Source of the DNA: Polaromonas sp. YR568
Lineage (GTDB): Bacteria > Pseudomonadota > Gammaproteobacteria > Burkholderiales > Burkholderiaceae_C
Length of the DNA stretch: 64,000 nucleotides
Direction of reading: 5' to 3'
NCBI RefSeq assembly: GCF_900116715.1
Contig: NZ_FPBM01000005.1
Span: forward strand, 62,001 to 126,000
The stretch's first letter is position 1, and each line of letters starts with the position of its first letter. The notes beneath the pieces are model-generated. The model worked only from the letters and a program-made list of their open reading frames with translations. It ran no database searches and was not told the DNA's origin. The translations under genes and the position numbers were made by a program. Shown in pieces: positions 35,255-44,250 of the stretch.

Positions 35255-35716
35255 TTAAAACAGCGTGCCGACGGGAAGCTGAAGCTCCAGCCCCCACGAG
35301 AACAATGCATAAAAGCCGACAGCCCCACCGACGGCATAGGCCAGCGCCGCTTTTTGCGGGCGCTTGAACATGATGGCGATGATGAACCAGGTGAGCAGGC
35401 CGAACGCGATCATGAAGCCCACGTATTTGATGATGGCCACGCACACCGCCAGCGCTGCCCAGCAGGTCATGGCGCGGCGCAGCTCCGACCAGCGCAGGAC
35501 TTTCTGGCTCTTGGGGTCATTCTTCAGAACCGTGCCGGCGACCAGCGCCAGCGACAGCAGCACCATCACCGAGCCGTACCAGAGCGGGAAAAATCCCGGC
35601 CCCGGGCCTTCCTCGGTCATGTAGTTCCAGCCCCAGGCCTGGGTAACGATGTAGATGCCTAGCGCGGCCAATGCCAGGCCGGCCCAGAAATCGCCCTTTC
35701 GGGTGAATGCGTTCAT
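35255..35716 (-). CDS. tctB: tripartite tricarboxylate transporter small permease TctB
   Basis: A 153-aa membrane protein with four hydrophobic helices (about residues 11-26, 44-62, 82-120 containing two, 127-145) and the GPGPGFFPLWYG motif typical of TctB. It partners TctA. It lies 165 bases downstream of the VOC gene and 21 bases upstream of tctA. Confidence 0.93.
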   Translation of the reverse strand: MNAFTRKGDFWAGLALAALGIYIVTQAWGWNYMTEEGPGPGFFPLWYGSVMVLLSLALVAGTVLKNDPKSQKVLRWSELRRAMTCWAALAVCVAIIKYVGFMIAFGLLTWFIIAIMFKRPQKAALAYAVGGAVGFYALFSWGLELQLPVGTLF

Positions 35717-35881
35717 TGCTTGTCTCCGTCTTCTTCCGACTTATGCCGGCTCACGCCGGCTTATGCGTCTTTTGTTTTTCTCACCGCCTCTTCGCGGGCG
35801 GCGGATGGTCCCTGTCGGCATGCACGCCGGCCCTCTACGGCCTGCGGGCTTGCCTTTTCTCTTGGTCTGCTACCGGGCCCT

Positions 35882-36667
35882 TTAGCGGCCCAGCTGCGTG
35901 TAGCGGCCGATCTCCACCAGCTCGGCAATGGTGCCGCCCGGGTCACGGAACTTGACCGGAATCACGCCCGGGTCGCTGATGACCTTGCAGCCCATGGCCT
36001 GGATGTCACGGGTGGACTTCTCCAGGTCTTCCACCTCGACGGCGAAATGATGGATGCAGGGGCCTTCGCCGGAAGCGGTGGATTCCGCAGAGGTCGTGCC
36101 CGCGTCGTACTTGATCAGGGTGAAGTCGATTTCACCGTCCGTCATGTGGCGCGAGGTGTGGTCACGCGTCTTCTTGGTCTCGGTGTCGCGGAAGTCGAAC
36201 AGCTTGATATAGAAGTCGCCAACGGCCTTGATGTCTTCAACCTTCAGCGAGATGTGCGTGATGCGGCTGATCTTCTGGCCCCGGTTGTCGGTCTTGTAGC
36301 GGCCGATTTCCACCAGCTCGGCGATGGTGCCGCCCGGCGCGCGGAACTTGACCGGAATCACGCCCGGGTCGCTCACCACCACGCAGCCGTTGGCCTTGAT
36401 CTCTTCCGTGGATTTGGCCAGGTCTTCCACCTCGATGCCGAAGTGGTGGATGCAGGGGCCGTCGCCGGCCGCGGTGGACTCGGCCGAGGTGGCGTCGTCG
36501 TCATAGGTGAGCAGCGTGAAATCGATTTCACCGTCCGTCATGTGGCGCGAGGTGTGGTCGCGCGTCTTCTTGGTTTCGGCGTCCTGGAAGTTGAACATCT
36601 TCTGGTAGAAGTCACCGGTTTTCTGGATATCGTCGACTTTCAGCGACAGATGGACTATTCGGCTCAT
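35882..36667 (-). CDS. tandem-duplicated VOC (glyoxalase/bleomycin resistance fold) protein
   Basis: A 261-aa protein made of two vicinal-oxygen-chelate modules (about residues 1-124 and 133-257). By my count about 95 of 123 aligned positions are identical; both carry ETKKTRDHTSRHMTDGEIDF and PGGTIAELVEIGRY. Candidate metal ligands are HLSLK His, IHHF His and AELVE Glu in each copy. The duplication is much closer than in most fused VOC dimers, so it is recent. The reaction is unknown; lyase, isomerase or dioxygenase roles are all possible. AAAGGAG precedes ATG 36667. First gene of the tct operon, divergent from a LysR gene. Confidence 0.85.
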   Translation of the reverse strand: MSRIVHLSLKVDDIQKTGDFYQKMFNFQDAETKKTRDHTSRHMTDGEIDFTLLTYDDDATSAESTAAGDGPCIHHFGIEVEDLAKSTEEIKANGCVVVSDPGVIPVKFRAPGGTIAELVEIGRYKTDNRGQKISRITHISLKVEDIKAVGDFYIKLFDFRDTETKKTRDHTSRHMTDGEIDFTLIKYDAGTTSAESTASGEGPCIHHFAVEVEDLEKSTRDIQAMGCKVISDPGVIPVKFRDPGGTIAELVEIGRYTQLGR

Positions 36668-36688
36668 GGGTATCTCCTTTACGTTTGA

Positions 36689-36722
36689 GGGACTCCGGGG
36701 AGTCCCCCAAGATGATTTTTTG
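36689..36722. promoter_or_regulatory. paired hairpins in the leader of the VOC-tct operon
   Basis: GGGACTCC (36689-36696) and GGAGTCCC (36699-36706) are perfect inverted arms. Next to them CCCAA...TTGGG around a run of T (36703-36722) forms a second, mutually exclusive stem. Lying just before the VOC ribosome site on the minus strand, they could form an attenuator or a binding site for the divergent LysR regulator. Confidence 0.4.
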
Positions 36723-36847
36723 GGCGGTAGCCAGCCAGCAGCTTCAGCGCAAAGCCGCCAGACAGCTTCCGAAAATGGGTTCATGCCTCACCGGAGGGTT
36801 CTTACTGCAGGAGATTCCGGCACCTCGCCGTTTCAACGGTGCCGCGG

Positions 36848-36861
36848 CGCATGCGCATGCG
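36848..36861. repeat. 14-bp perfect palindrome in the LysR-VOC divergent region
   Basis: CGCATGCGCATGCG reads the same on both strands. It sits about 95 bases before the LysR start and could be an operator half, though it does not follow the T-N11-A LysR pattern. The rest of the 287-base region holds no gene I can support. Confidence 0.35.
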
Positions 36862-36954
36862 GGCAGCAACATCGAAAACAACATGGGACGAATGATGGGC
36901 CAAGACTATTGCTCTGTAAAATGCAATCTTTCTTATGATTAATGCGTCACGCAC

Positions 36955-37869
36955 ATGAATTTCGATTTACCCGATTTGCGCGCCTTTGTGGCGGTGGCCA
37001 AGCTGGGCAGCTTCCGCGCCGCCGCCGAAGAACTGCACCTTTCGCAGCCGGCGCTGTCGCGGCGTATCGAGAAACTGGAGGGCGCCCTGGGCGTGCGCCT
37101 GTTCCACCGCACCACACGCAAGGTAGACATGACGACGGTGGGCCGCGAGTTTTCGCACCGCGCGAACGAGCTGCTCAGCAACCTCGAGCAATCGTTAATG
37201 GGCATACGCGACGTCGCGACACACGTGAGCGGCGAGGTCACCATCGCCTGCATTCCGTCGGCTGTTCGCTATTTCCTGCCCGGCATCTTGAAGGCCTATC
37301 ACGAGCGCTATCCGCAGATCATGGTGCGCATCATCGACCAGGGCGCCAACGAGGTGCTGACCACCCTGCTGCGCAATGAGGCGGACTTCGGCCTGAACTA
37401 CATCGGCACGCAGGAGCCCGACCTGGAGTTCGAGCCCATCCTGAAAGAAGCTTTTGTGGTGGCCTGCCGCGTGGAACACCCGCTAGCGCGCAAGAAAAAA
37501 GTCACCTGGGCCGACTTGACCTCGCACGAATACATGTCGGTCACCAAAAACAGCGGAAACCGCTTTTTGCTGGACCTTGCCCTGAGCGAAAACGCCAACC
37601 GGCCGCGCTGGTACTGCGAGGCGCAGCACGTCTCCACACTCGTCAGCCTGGTCGAGGCCGGCCTGGGCGTGGCCGCCGTGCCGCGCCTGTCCATGCCGCC
37701 GGACGGCCACCCGGTGCTGGTCAGCGTGCCGCTGGTAGACCCCGTCATTTCGCGCACTGTGGGCCTGATCCGCCGGCGCGGCCGCCCGTTGTCGTCGGCC
37801 GCGCAGCAGCTCTATGACCAGATGGCTGCGCTGGCGCCCAAAGCCCGGCGGAAGAAAACCTTGCGATGA
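36955..37869 (+). CDS. LysR-type regulator of the VOC-tct operon
   Basis: A 304-aa LysR regulator: DLRAFVAVAKLGSFRAAAEE and LHLSQPALSRRIEKLEGALG form the helix-turn-helix, and the effector domain begins GEVTIACIPSAVRYF. It is divergent from the VOC-tctBAC operon, the usual position for a LysR activator of carboxylate uptake and catabolism. Its end meets a bidirectional terminator shared with htpG. Confidence 0.9.
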   Translation: MNFDLPDLRAFVAVAKLGSFRAAAEELHLSQPALSRRIEKLEGALGVRLFHRTTRKVDMTTVGREFSHRANELLSNLEQSLMGIRDVATHVSGEVTIACIPSAVRYFLPGILKAYHERYPQIMVRIIDQGANEVLTTLLRNEADFGLNYIGTQEPDLEFEPILKEAFVVACRVEHPLARKKKVTWADLTSHEYMSVTKNSGNRFLLDLALSENANRPRWYCEAQHVSTLVSLVEAGLGVAAVPRLSMPPDGHPVLVSVPLVDPVISRTVGLIRRRGRPLSSAAQQLYDQMAALAPKARRKKTLR

Positions 37870-37896
37870 AAAAAGCCCGCATGAAGCGGGCTCTTT
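37869..37896. terminator. bidirectional terminator between the LysR gene and htpG
   Basis: AGCCCGC (37874-37880) and GCGGGCT (37886-37892) form a stem with loop ATGAA. On the minus strand it is followed by six Ts (A-run at 37869-37874), an ideal terminator for htpG; on the plus strand a weaker CTTTC follows. Confidence 0.8.
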
Positions 37897-37924
37897 CGGA
37901 GTAAGTGGAGTAGGCGGAGGAAGC

Positions 37925-37955
37925 GCTTGTGTAAAGACGCGGTCTTTACACAAGC
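37925..37955. other. 14-bp perfect inverted repeat spanning the htpG stop codon
   Basis: GCTTGTGTAAAGAC (37925-37938) and GTCTTTACACAAGC (37942-37955) are perfect complements with a 3-base loop. The right arm contains the last codons and the stop (37946-37948) of htpG. It is a second, AT-richer hairpin upstream of the terminator in the htpG transcript. Confidence 0.7.
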
Positions 37956-39829
37956 AGCGCGTTGACCCGACGCACATAGGCAGCAGGGTCGTTCGGCATG
38001 CCGCCTTCGGCCAGCAAGGCCTGGTCAAACAGGATGTGCGCCAGGTCATCGAAGTGTTCGCCGCTTTCGAGTTTTTTGACCAGCGGGTGCTGGGCATTGA
38101 CTTCAAGAATCGGTTTGGATTCGGGCACTGCCTGGCCAGCCTGCTTGAGCATGCGGGCCAGCTGGGTGGACATATCGCCGTCCTGTACCACCAGGCAAGC
38201 CGGTGAATCGACCAGGCGCGTGGTGGCGCGCACGTCTTTGGCTTTGTCTTTCAGCGCATCCTTGAGCCTGTCGAGGATGGGTTTGAACTGGGTTTGCGCT
38301 TCTTCGGCGGCCTTCTTCTCGTCCTCGTCCTGCAGCTTGCCGAGGTCGACCGCGCCCTTGGCCACCGACTGCAGCGGCGTGCCGTCAAAGTCGTGCAGGT
38401 AGTTGAGCGCCCACTCATCGACTCGGTCGGCCATCAGCAGCACTTCGATGCCCTTTTTGCGGAAGATCTCCAGCTGCGGGCTGTTCTTCGCGGCGGCAAG
38501 CGTGTCGGCGGTGATGTAGTAGATCGCGTCCTGGCCTTCCTTCATGCGGGCCTTGTAGTCGGCAAAGCCCACGCTCACGGTATCGGTCGTCGATGACGCA
38601 AAGCGCAGCAGCTTGGCCAGCCGCTCGCGGTTGGCAAAATCCTCGCCCAGGCCTTCTTTGAGCACCGCGCCGAATTCGGCGTAAAAGGCCTTGAACTTCT
38701 CGGCGTCGTTGGCCGCCATGTCTTCGATCATGGACAGCACGCGCTTGGTGCAGCCTTCGCGGATGGCTTTGACGGCGCGGCTTTCCTGCAGCAGCTCGCG
38801 CGAGACGTTGAGCGGCAGGTCGGACGAATCCACCACGCCTTTGACGAATCGCAGGTAAGTCGGCATCAGCGCCTGGGCGTCGTCCATGATGAACACACGT
38901 TTGACATACAGCTTCACGCCCGCGGCCTTGTCGCGGTTGAACATGTCCATGGGCGCTTTGGCCGGGATGAACAGCAGCTGTGTGTACTCGGTCGAGCCTT
39001 CGACCCGGTTGTGCGTGGTGGCCAGCGGCGCTTCGCTGTCGTAGCTGATCTGCTTGTAGAACTCGTCGTACTGGTCCTGGGTGATGTCTTTCTTGGCGCG
39101 GGTCCACAGGGCCGCCGCCTGGTTGACGGTTTCCCATTCGCCGGTGAACACCATCTCGCCAGGCTGGTCGTTCTCACCGTCTTTCCACTCTTCTTTCTGC
39201 ATGAGGATGGGCAGCGAGATGTGGTCGGAGTACTTGTTGATGATGCCCTTGAGCTTCCAGGCGTTGAGGTAATCCAGCGCATCCTCTTTCAGGTGCAGGA
39301 TGATGCTGGTGCCGCGTTCGGCGCGCTCGATCTCGCTGACCTCGAATTCGCCGGTGCCGTCGCTGCTCCAGCGCACGCCCTGGCCGGCCGGCAGGCCGGC
39401 GCGCCGGCTTTCCACCGTGATCTTGTCGGCCACGATAAAGCCCGAGTAGAAGCCCACGCCGAACTGGCCGATCAGCTGCGCATCGTTTTTCTGGTCTCCC
39501 GAGAGCTTGGCCATGAAGTCGCGCGTGCCGCTCTTGGCAATGGTGCCCAGGTTGTCGATGGCCTCCTGCTGCGACAGGCCAATGCCGTTGTCGGTGATGG
39601 TCAGGGTGCTGGCTTTCTTGTCAAAGCTCACCCGCACCTTGAGTTCGGTATCGCTTTCGTACAGCGCCGCCTCATTGAGCGCCTCAAAACGCAGCTTGTC
39701 GCAGGCATCCGACGCATTGGAAATCAGCTCGCGTAGAAAGATCTCGGGGTTTGAGTACAGGGAATGGGTAACCAGCTTGAGCAACTGGGCGACTTCGGCT
39801 TGAAAAGAAAGCGTTTGTTTTGAGCTCAT
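37946..39829 (-). CDS. htpG: molecular chaperone HtpG (Hsp90)
   Basis: A 627-aa cytosolic Hsp90. The N-terminal ATPase signatures are all present: [39 protein letters not shown] (Asp for adenine) and [11 protein letters not shown] lid region. The middle domain has the catalytic Arg loop ([16 protein letters not shown]). Length matches bacterial HtpG. Upstream, about 100 bases away, is a sigma-32-like promoter. It ends at a strong terminator. Confidence 0.97.
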   Translation of the reverse strand: MSSKQTLSFQAEVAQLLKLVTHSLYSNPEIFLRELISNASDACDKLRFEALNEAALYESDTELKVRVSFDKKASTLTITDNGIGLSQQEAIDNLGTIAKSGTRDFMAKLSGDQKNDAQLIGQFGVGFYSGFIVADKITVESRRAGLPAGQGVRWSSDGTGEFEVSEIERAERGTSIILHLKEDALDYLNAWKLKGIINKYSDHISLPILMQKEEWKDGENDQPGEMVFTGEWETVNQAAALWTRAKKDITQDQYDEFYKQISYDSEAPLATTHNRVEGSTEYTQLLFIPAKAPMDMFNRDKAAGVKLYVKRVFIMDDAQALMPTYLRFVKGVVDSSDLPLNVSRELLQESRAVKAIREGCTKRVLSMIEDMAANDAEKFKAFYAEFGAVLKEGLGEDFANRERLAKLLRFASSTTDTVSVGFADYKARMKEGQDAIYYITADTLAAAKNSPQLEIFRKKGIEVLLMADRVDEWALNYLHDFDGTPLQSVAKGAVDLGKLQDEDEKKAAEEAQTQFKPILDRLKDALKDKAKDVRATTRLVDSPACLVVQDGDMSTQLARMLKQAGQAVPESKPILEVNAQHPLVKKLESGEHFDDLAHILFDQALLAEGGMPNDPAAYVRRVNALLV

Positions 39830-40151
39830 GGGACCTGAAAAGATGAATTTGGAAGAAAAAAAGAGAAAAAACGGGAGAAGAACGGGAAAAAGAGCAGCCC
39901 GGAACAGATTTGGAGGCGACCCGGAGCATATGGAAATAGACCGTGAAATCTCAAGAATTTTCAGAGGGCAATTGAAACAAAGTAGTTACATGTATCCGGA
40001 ATTTAGAGAGGCAACACAATTTGTGACATATATCTCGGTCTCACGAGGTTTATCCAAGTCGTTGATTTTGTGAGACTTTTATCACTGACAGGGTTTTGGC
40101 GGGCGCTTACAGTTCAGTCACCAATTGTTACCAACCCCCTAAGGAGCCACC
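39830..40151. other. AT-rich intergenic region between htpG and the pilus operon
   Basis: This 322-base gap has noticeably lower GC than its surroundings. It holds the htpG promoter, a purine-rich tract after htpG's start, and an inverted repeat GTCTCAC (40038-40044) / GTGAGAC (40070-40076) followed by TTTTATC, upstream of the pilus operon. The pilus promoter must lie here but I cannot fix its -35/-10. AAGGAG precedes the first pilin ATG. An 81-codon frame across it is not convincing. Confidence 0.6.
39928..39955 (-). promoter_or_regulatory. sigma-32-like heat-shock promoter of htpG
   Basis: On the minus strand CTTGAG (-35, 39955-39950) is followed after 14 bases by TTCCATAT (-10, 39935-39928). 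This fits the sigma-32 pattern CTTGAA and CCCCATNT with a few mismatches. It lies about 100 bases upstream of the htpG start, which suits a heat-shock chaperone. Confidence 0.5.
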
Positions 40152-40607
40152 ATGAACAAACTGCTACTGATCGCCGCCCTCGGTTTCGCCGCAATGGCTG
40201 CCGCCCCCGCCCAGGCTGCCACGCAAACCGGCAACTTTGACGTCAACATCACGCTGACCAGCGCCTGTGTCTACACCAAGACTTCCGACGTGGTCTTCAA
40301 TTACACCTCATTCCAGACCGCTGCCGCCGCCCAGACCACGGCCGGCGCCTTCACCGTCAAGTGCACCAACACGCTGCCTTACACCCTGGCACTGGACAGC
40401 GCAGGCAGCTACACCGACGCGGCCACCAACCTGGCTTACACCCTGACGCTGAGCTCTTCCAGCGCCACCGGCAACGGTTCGGCACAGTCTTACACGGTCA
40501 ACGGCTCTATCGCCGGCAACCAGGGCGGCACCTGCGCCACGGCTGGCGGCGTGTGTACCAACACCGGCAGCGCCAACAAGCAGCGCACGCTGACGATCTC
40601 TTACTAA
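40152..40607 (+). CDS. Csu-type main pilin, spore coat U domain
   Basis: A 151-aa pilin of archaic chaperone-usher pili. Signal peptide MNKLLLIAALGFAAMAAAPA (cleavage after AQA), then GNFDVNITLTSACVYT with paired cysteines and an SCPU domain ending in a TLTISY beta strand. Exported and polymerised by donor-strand exchange on the cell surface, where such pili support biofilm formation. AAGGAG precedes ATG 40152. First gene of the five-gene operon. Confidence 0.9.
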   Translation: MNKLLLIAALGFAAMAAAPAQAATQTGNFDVNITLTSACVYTKTSDVVFNYTSFQTAAAAQTTAGAFTVKCTNTLPYTLALDSAGSYTDAATNLAYTLTLSSSSATGNGSAQSYTVNGSIAGNQGGTCATAGGVCTNTGSANKQRTLTISY

Positions 40608-40626
40608 GCAGCGCAAGGCCAGCCTC

Positions 40627-41070
40627 ATGCCGCACACCATGCGACGTATGGCTGCCGCAGCCCTGCTGGCCCTGGGCGGCCTGTCAACGCAGGCCGGGGC
40701 CGGCTCTGCAACAGGCAGCTTTAACGTCAATATCAATCTCATGGTGCCGGCCAGCCCCAACAGCGGGCTGGGCCAGGTCCCGGCCACGAGCGGTTTTTGC
40801 ACCAGCGAATCATTGAGCCAGGCCAGCAACGCCCTGGTCACCGTGGTTTGCGGCACCGGCCAGTTCGTCAGCATCCGCCCCATGCCGGGTAAACCCTTTA
40901 CCGGCACCCACGGCGGCGCTTTTCGCTACATCTTCGGCCCGGGCATGGCCGCGGGCCCCAGCACCAACTCGCAGCTCAATCCCTACGTGGGGACGGGCAC
41001 CGTGACCTCGCTGCGTGTGCTTGACATCAGCGGCCAGGAGGGCATTCTGGAATTCTTGGTAAGCTTCTGA
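40627..41070 (+). CDS. divergent minor pilin-like subunit
   Basis: A 147-aa exported protein (signal ending TQAGA) lying between the main pilin and the chaperone. It begins GSFNVNINLMVPAS, like the pilin, and ends LEFLVSF, compatible with donor-strand exchange. It has only two cysteines and lacks the NYTSF region of the SCPU pilin. It holds the place of CsuA/CsuB in Acinetobacter, but I cannot say it is their orthologue. Function presumably a minor or adaptor subunit. Confidence 0.75.
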   Translation: MPHTMRRMAAAALLALGGLSTQAGAGSATGSFNVNINLMVPASPNSGLGQVPATSGFCTSESLSQASNALVTVVCGTGQFVSIRPMPGKPFTGTHGGAFRYIFGPGMAAGPSTNSQLNPYVGTGTVTSLRVLDISGQEGILEFLVSF

Positions 41071-41073
41071 GCC

Positions 41074-41817
41074 ATGAATACTCCAAAGCCCGGGATTGCA
41101 GCCCTGTTGCCCGCCTTGTTGCTGGGCGCAGTTTTTTCCGCATTGCCCGGGCACGCCGATGCCGGCGTTTTCTCGGTCACACCGGTTCGCATCTACATGC
41201 AGCCGCGCGACCGGGCCGTCGCCATCACCCTGACCAATGAGGGCGACACGGAAGTCGCCCTGCAGGCCGACATCAATGTCTGGACGCAAAAGCCCGACGG
41301 CACGGACGACCTGGTGCTGACCGAAGACCTGATCCTGTCTCCGCCCATCATCAAGCTGGCGCCCAAGGCGCGGCAAGTCGTGCGCCTGGCGCTGCTCAAG
41401 CCGGCCGATGCCAGCCGTCAGCTGACCTACCGCATGATCGTGCGCGAGGTCCCTGAAGCGACGGCTGCTTCCAACAAAACCATCGAAGTGCCGATTGCCC
41501 TGGCGCTGTCGCTGCCGGTGTTCATCACGCCGCCCGTGGCCAAACGCGATATCAGCTGCACGGCCGCACGCGGCGCCGCGCAGGCATTGGTCGCCACCTG
41601 CGCCAACACCGGCACCGCCTACGCCCAGATCAGGGAAGTCACCTTCAAGCGCGGCGAGCAACAGCTGGCACGCCTGGAAGGCGGCACTTACATCCTGCCC
41701 GGCGCCAGCCGGCCGCTCAGCGCCAACTCGACCCAACCCGTCTCGCCCGGGCCAATGCAGGTCACGGTGACTTTTGATGACGGGAAAAGCCAGTCGTTCG
41801 AGGCTGTCCTCCCCTAG
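41074..41817 (+). CDS. periplasmic pilus chaperone (CsuC-like)
   Basis: A 247-aa PapD-like chaperone with a signal peptide (cleavage near HADAG). The first Ig domain has VTPVRIYMQPRDRAVAITLTNEG and the G1-type KLAPKARQVVRLALLK strand that caps pilins; RQLTYRMIVREVP follows. A second domain runs to the end. It starts 3 bases after the previous stop, so it is translationally coupled. Confidence 0.93.
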   Translation: MNTPKPGIAALLPALLLGAVFSALPGHADAGVFSVTPVRIYMQPRDRAVAITLTNEGDTEVALQADINVWTQKPDGTDDLVLTEDLILSPPIIKLAPKARQVVRLALLKPADASRQLTYRMIVREVPEATAASNKTIEVPIALALSLPVFITPPVAKRDISCTAARGAAQALVATCANTGTAYAQIREVTFKRGEQQLARLEGGTYILPGASRPLSANSTQPVSPGPMQVTVTFDDGKSQSFEAVLP

Positions 41818-41826
41818 TCCTCAAAG

Positions 41827-44250
41827 ATGCCCGGCCTGAGAAAAAATCGTGCAAACCTAAGCCCCGTTGCAATCGTCCTGGCCAGCACCCTGGCCATGTC
41901 TGTGGCACGCGGTCAGGAGCTCGTGCAGGCGCAGCAATCACCTCCGGCCGCCAGCCTTCCCGTCGTCAGCGCCACCAGCAAGGAGCGGATCATTCCGCTC
42001 GAAGTCTCCGTCAACGGCGCGGTCAGCGGCCAGTGGGCGCTGCTCGAGCGCAACGGCATCCTGTACGCACCGGCCGACGCATTTGAAGAGTGGCGCATCA
42101 AGCTGCGCGCCACGGCCGTCTCCGTCGACTACCGCGGCCAGACCTGGTACCCGCTGACCGGCGTGCCGGGTTTTGAGGCCCGCTTCAACTTTGCCAACCA
42201 GTCGGTTGACCTGGTGTTTTCGCCGGCCTCATTTGCCGCCACGCGGCTGGCGCGCGAGAACGAGGCCGCGCTAACGCTCACACCGGCCGTTCCGTCGGCC
42301 TTTGTGAACTACGACATCAGCTACACCGGCTCCCGCTTCAGGGGCGCTTCTTCGGTGCGCGACCTGAGCGCACTGACCGAGCTGGGCTTTTCGGGCAACT
42401 GGGGCGTGCTGACCTCCAGTTATGTGGGCCGCAACCTGACGGCCTCCGACCCCAACAGCCCCGCCGGCCCGGCCAGCTGGCGCCGGCTCGAGACGGTTTT
42501 CAGCCGCGATTTCCCGGAGAGCACCACCACGCTACGGATAGGTGACACCATCACGCGCACCGGCGTGTTCGGCAACAACCTGTATTACGGCGGCGTGCAG
42601 CTCACGCGCAACTTCGCGCTGCGCCCCGGCTTCATCACGCAGCCGATCCCGGTGATCGCCGGCACCTCCAGCGCGCCCAGCACGGTGGACCTCTATATCA
42701 ATGACGCGCTGAGGCAAACCTCCAGCGTGCCGACGGGGCCCTTCACCATCGACAACTTTCCGCTGATCACCGGCACGGGCGAGGCCCGCGTGGTGGTGCG
42801 CGACGTGCTGGGCCGCGAGACCGTGGTGGTGCAGCCCTTTTTCACCCACAACGACCTGCTCGAAGAGGGTTTGTCGGACTGGAGTTTCGAGGCCGGCAAA
42901 CTCAGGCGCAACCTCGGGCAGGACAACGCCAACTACGGCGCTACCTTCGCTTCGGGCCTCTGGCGGCAGGGCCTGAGCAAATCCGTCACGGCCGAGGCCG
43001 AGGGCAAGCTCTCGGCCGACGCCTCGGCCGTTTCGCTGGGCCTGAGCTACGAACTGCCGCTGCAGTCGCTGGGCCTGCTGGCAATCAGCCGCTCGCGCAG
43101 CAAGCTGTCCGGCCAGGGCAGCAAGTGGGCCGCCGGCGTCGAGCGCACCAGCCTCAAGCAAAGCTTCACGGCGCGGGTAGAAGGCGCCGGACGGGACTAC
43201 CGCGAACTGGGCTGGGAAGACACGCGGCTGGCCAACCGCATGCAGATTTCAGCCAGCTACAACTACGCCACCGAGACCTGGGGCGCATGGGGCTTGGGCT
43301 ATGCCCGTATCAACACCTATGACCGCGGCTCGCTTTCCACCGCCAGCCTGAACTACTCCATGCGGGTCGGCCAGCGCGGCGCGTTGTCTTTCACCGCCAC
43401 GCGCGTGTCGGGCAGCTCGCAGGGCAACTCGGTCGGCGCCACCTTGCTGCTGCCGCTGGAAAGCGGCATCACGGTGTCCTCCAGCGTCACGCGCCGCTCC
43501 GGCGAGACAGACGCCTACATCAGCGCCAGCCGCTCGCTCAGCAGCGACACCGGCACCGGCTGGCGCGCGCTGGCCGGCACGCGCGCCGACAAGGCCTACA
43601 GCGAAGGCGGCGTTTACGTCCAGGGCGACAAATCGCTGCTGACGGCCGACATCAGCGCCTCGCGCGACCAGCAGACGGTGCGCCTGGGCGCCCAGGGCGG
43701 TGCGGTGGCAATCGACGGCCGCTTCTTCGCCTCGCGCCGTGTGGACAACAGCTTTGCACTGGTTGAAGTGGCGGGCTACCCCGATGTCAGCGTGGGCTTT
43801 CAGGGCAGCAAGCTGACGCACACCGACAAGGACGGCGTCGCCCTGCTGCCGCGCCTGCAGCCCTACCAGCGCAACAGCATCCGGCTGGACCCCAGCGAGC
43901 TGCCCATCAGCGCGGAAATCGACAACATCGAGCTGGTCGCCGTGCCGGCATCACGCACCGGGGTTAAAGTGACCTTCCCGGTGCGCTCGGGCCGCGCGGC
44001 GCTGATCAAGATTGATTTTGATGACGGCGAGGCCGCACCCGCAGGCGCCCTGGTCACGCTGGGCGGCGATGCCAAGGAATTTTTTGTGGCGCGCCGCGGC
44101 GAAGCCTTTATCACCGGCATGCAGGCCAAAAACAATTTGCGCCTGGCCTGGAACGGCCAAAGCTGCAACCTGGCGATCGAGCTGCCCGCAGGCGCCCTTG
44201 ACGACATTACCCGCATCGGACCGGTGCGCTGCTCAGGAGTAAAACGATGA
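41827..44250 (+). CDS. outer-membrane pilus usher (CsuD-like)
   Basis: An 807-aa outer-membrane assembly pore. N-terminal signal, then a periplasmic domain, a TonB-like beta-barrel-plug region with FVNYDISYTGSRFRGASSV and IPVIAGTSSAPSTVDLYIND (plug start), and a C-terminal periplasmic part. Length matches archaic ushers. 9 bases after the chaperone; the tip gene overlaps its stop by 4 bases. Confidence 0.93.
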   Translation: MPGLRKNRANLSPVAIVLASTLAMSVARGQELVQAQQSPPAASLPVVSATSKERIIPLEVSVNGAVSGQWALLERNGILYAPADAFEEWRIKLRATAVSVDYRGQTWYPLTGVPGFEARFNFANQSVDLVFSPASFAATRLARENEAALTLTPAVPSAFVNYDISYTGSRFRGASSVRDLSALTELGFSGNWGVLTSSYVGRNLTASDPNSPAGPASWRRLETVFSRDFPESTTTLRIGDTITRTGVFGNNLYYGGVQLTRNFALRPGFITQPIPVIAGTSSAPSTVDLYINDALRQTSSVPTGPFTIDNFPLITGTGEARVVVRDVLGRETVVVQPFFTHNDLLEEGLSDWSFEAGKLRRNLGQDNANYGATFASGLWRQGLSKSVTAEAEGKLSADASAVSLGLSYELPLQSLGLLAISRSRSKLSGQGSKWAAGVERTSLKQSFTARVEGAGRDYRELGWEDTRLANRMQISASYNYATETWGAWGLGYARINTYDRGSLSTASLNYSMRVGQRGALSFTATRVSGSSQGNSVGATLLLPLESGITVSSSVTRRSGETDAYISASRSLSSDTGTGWRALAGTRADKAYSEGGVYVQGDKSLLTADISASRDQQTVRLGAQGGAVAIDGRFFASRRVDNSFALVEVAGYPDVSVGFQGSKLTHTDKDGVALLPRLQPYQRNSIRLDPSELPISAEIDNIELVAVPASRTGVKVTFPVRSGRAALIKIDFDDGEAAPAGALVTLGGDAKEFFVARRGEAFITGMQAKNNLRLAWNGQSCNLAIELPAGALDDITRIGPVRCSGVKR

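Noticed and set aside
39828..40073. 81-codon frame in the htpG-pilus gap
   Set aside because: No ribosome site, overlaps the htpG promoter, and composition looks non-coding.
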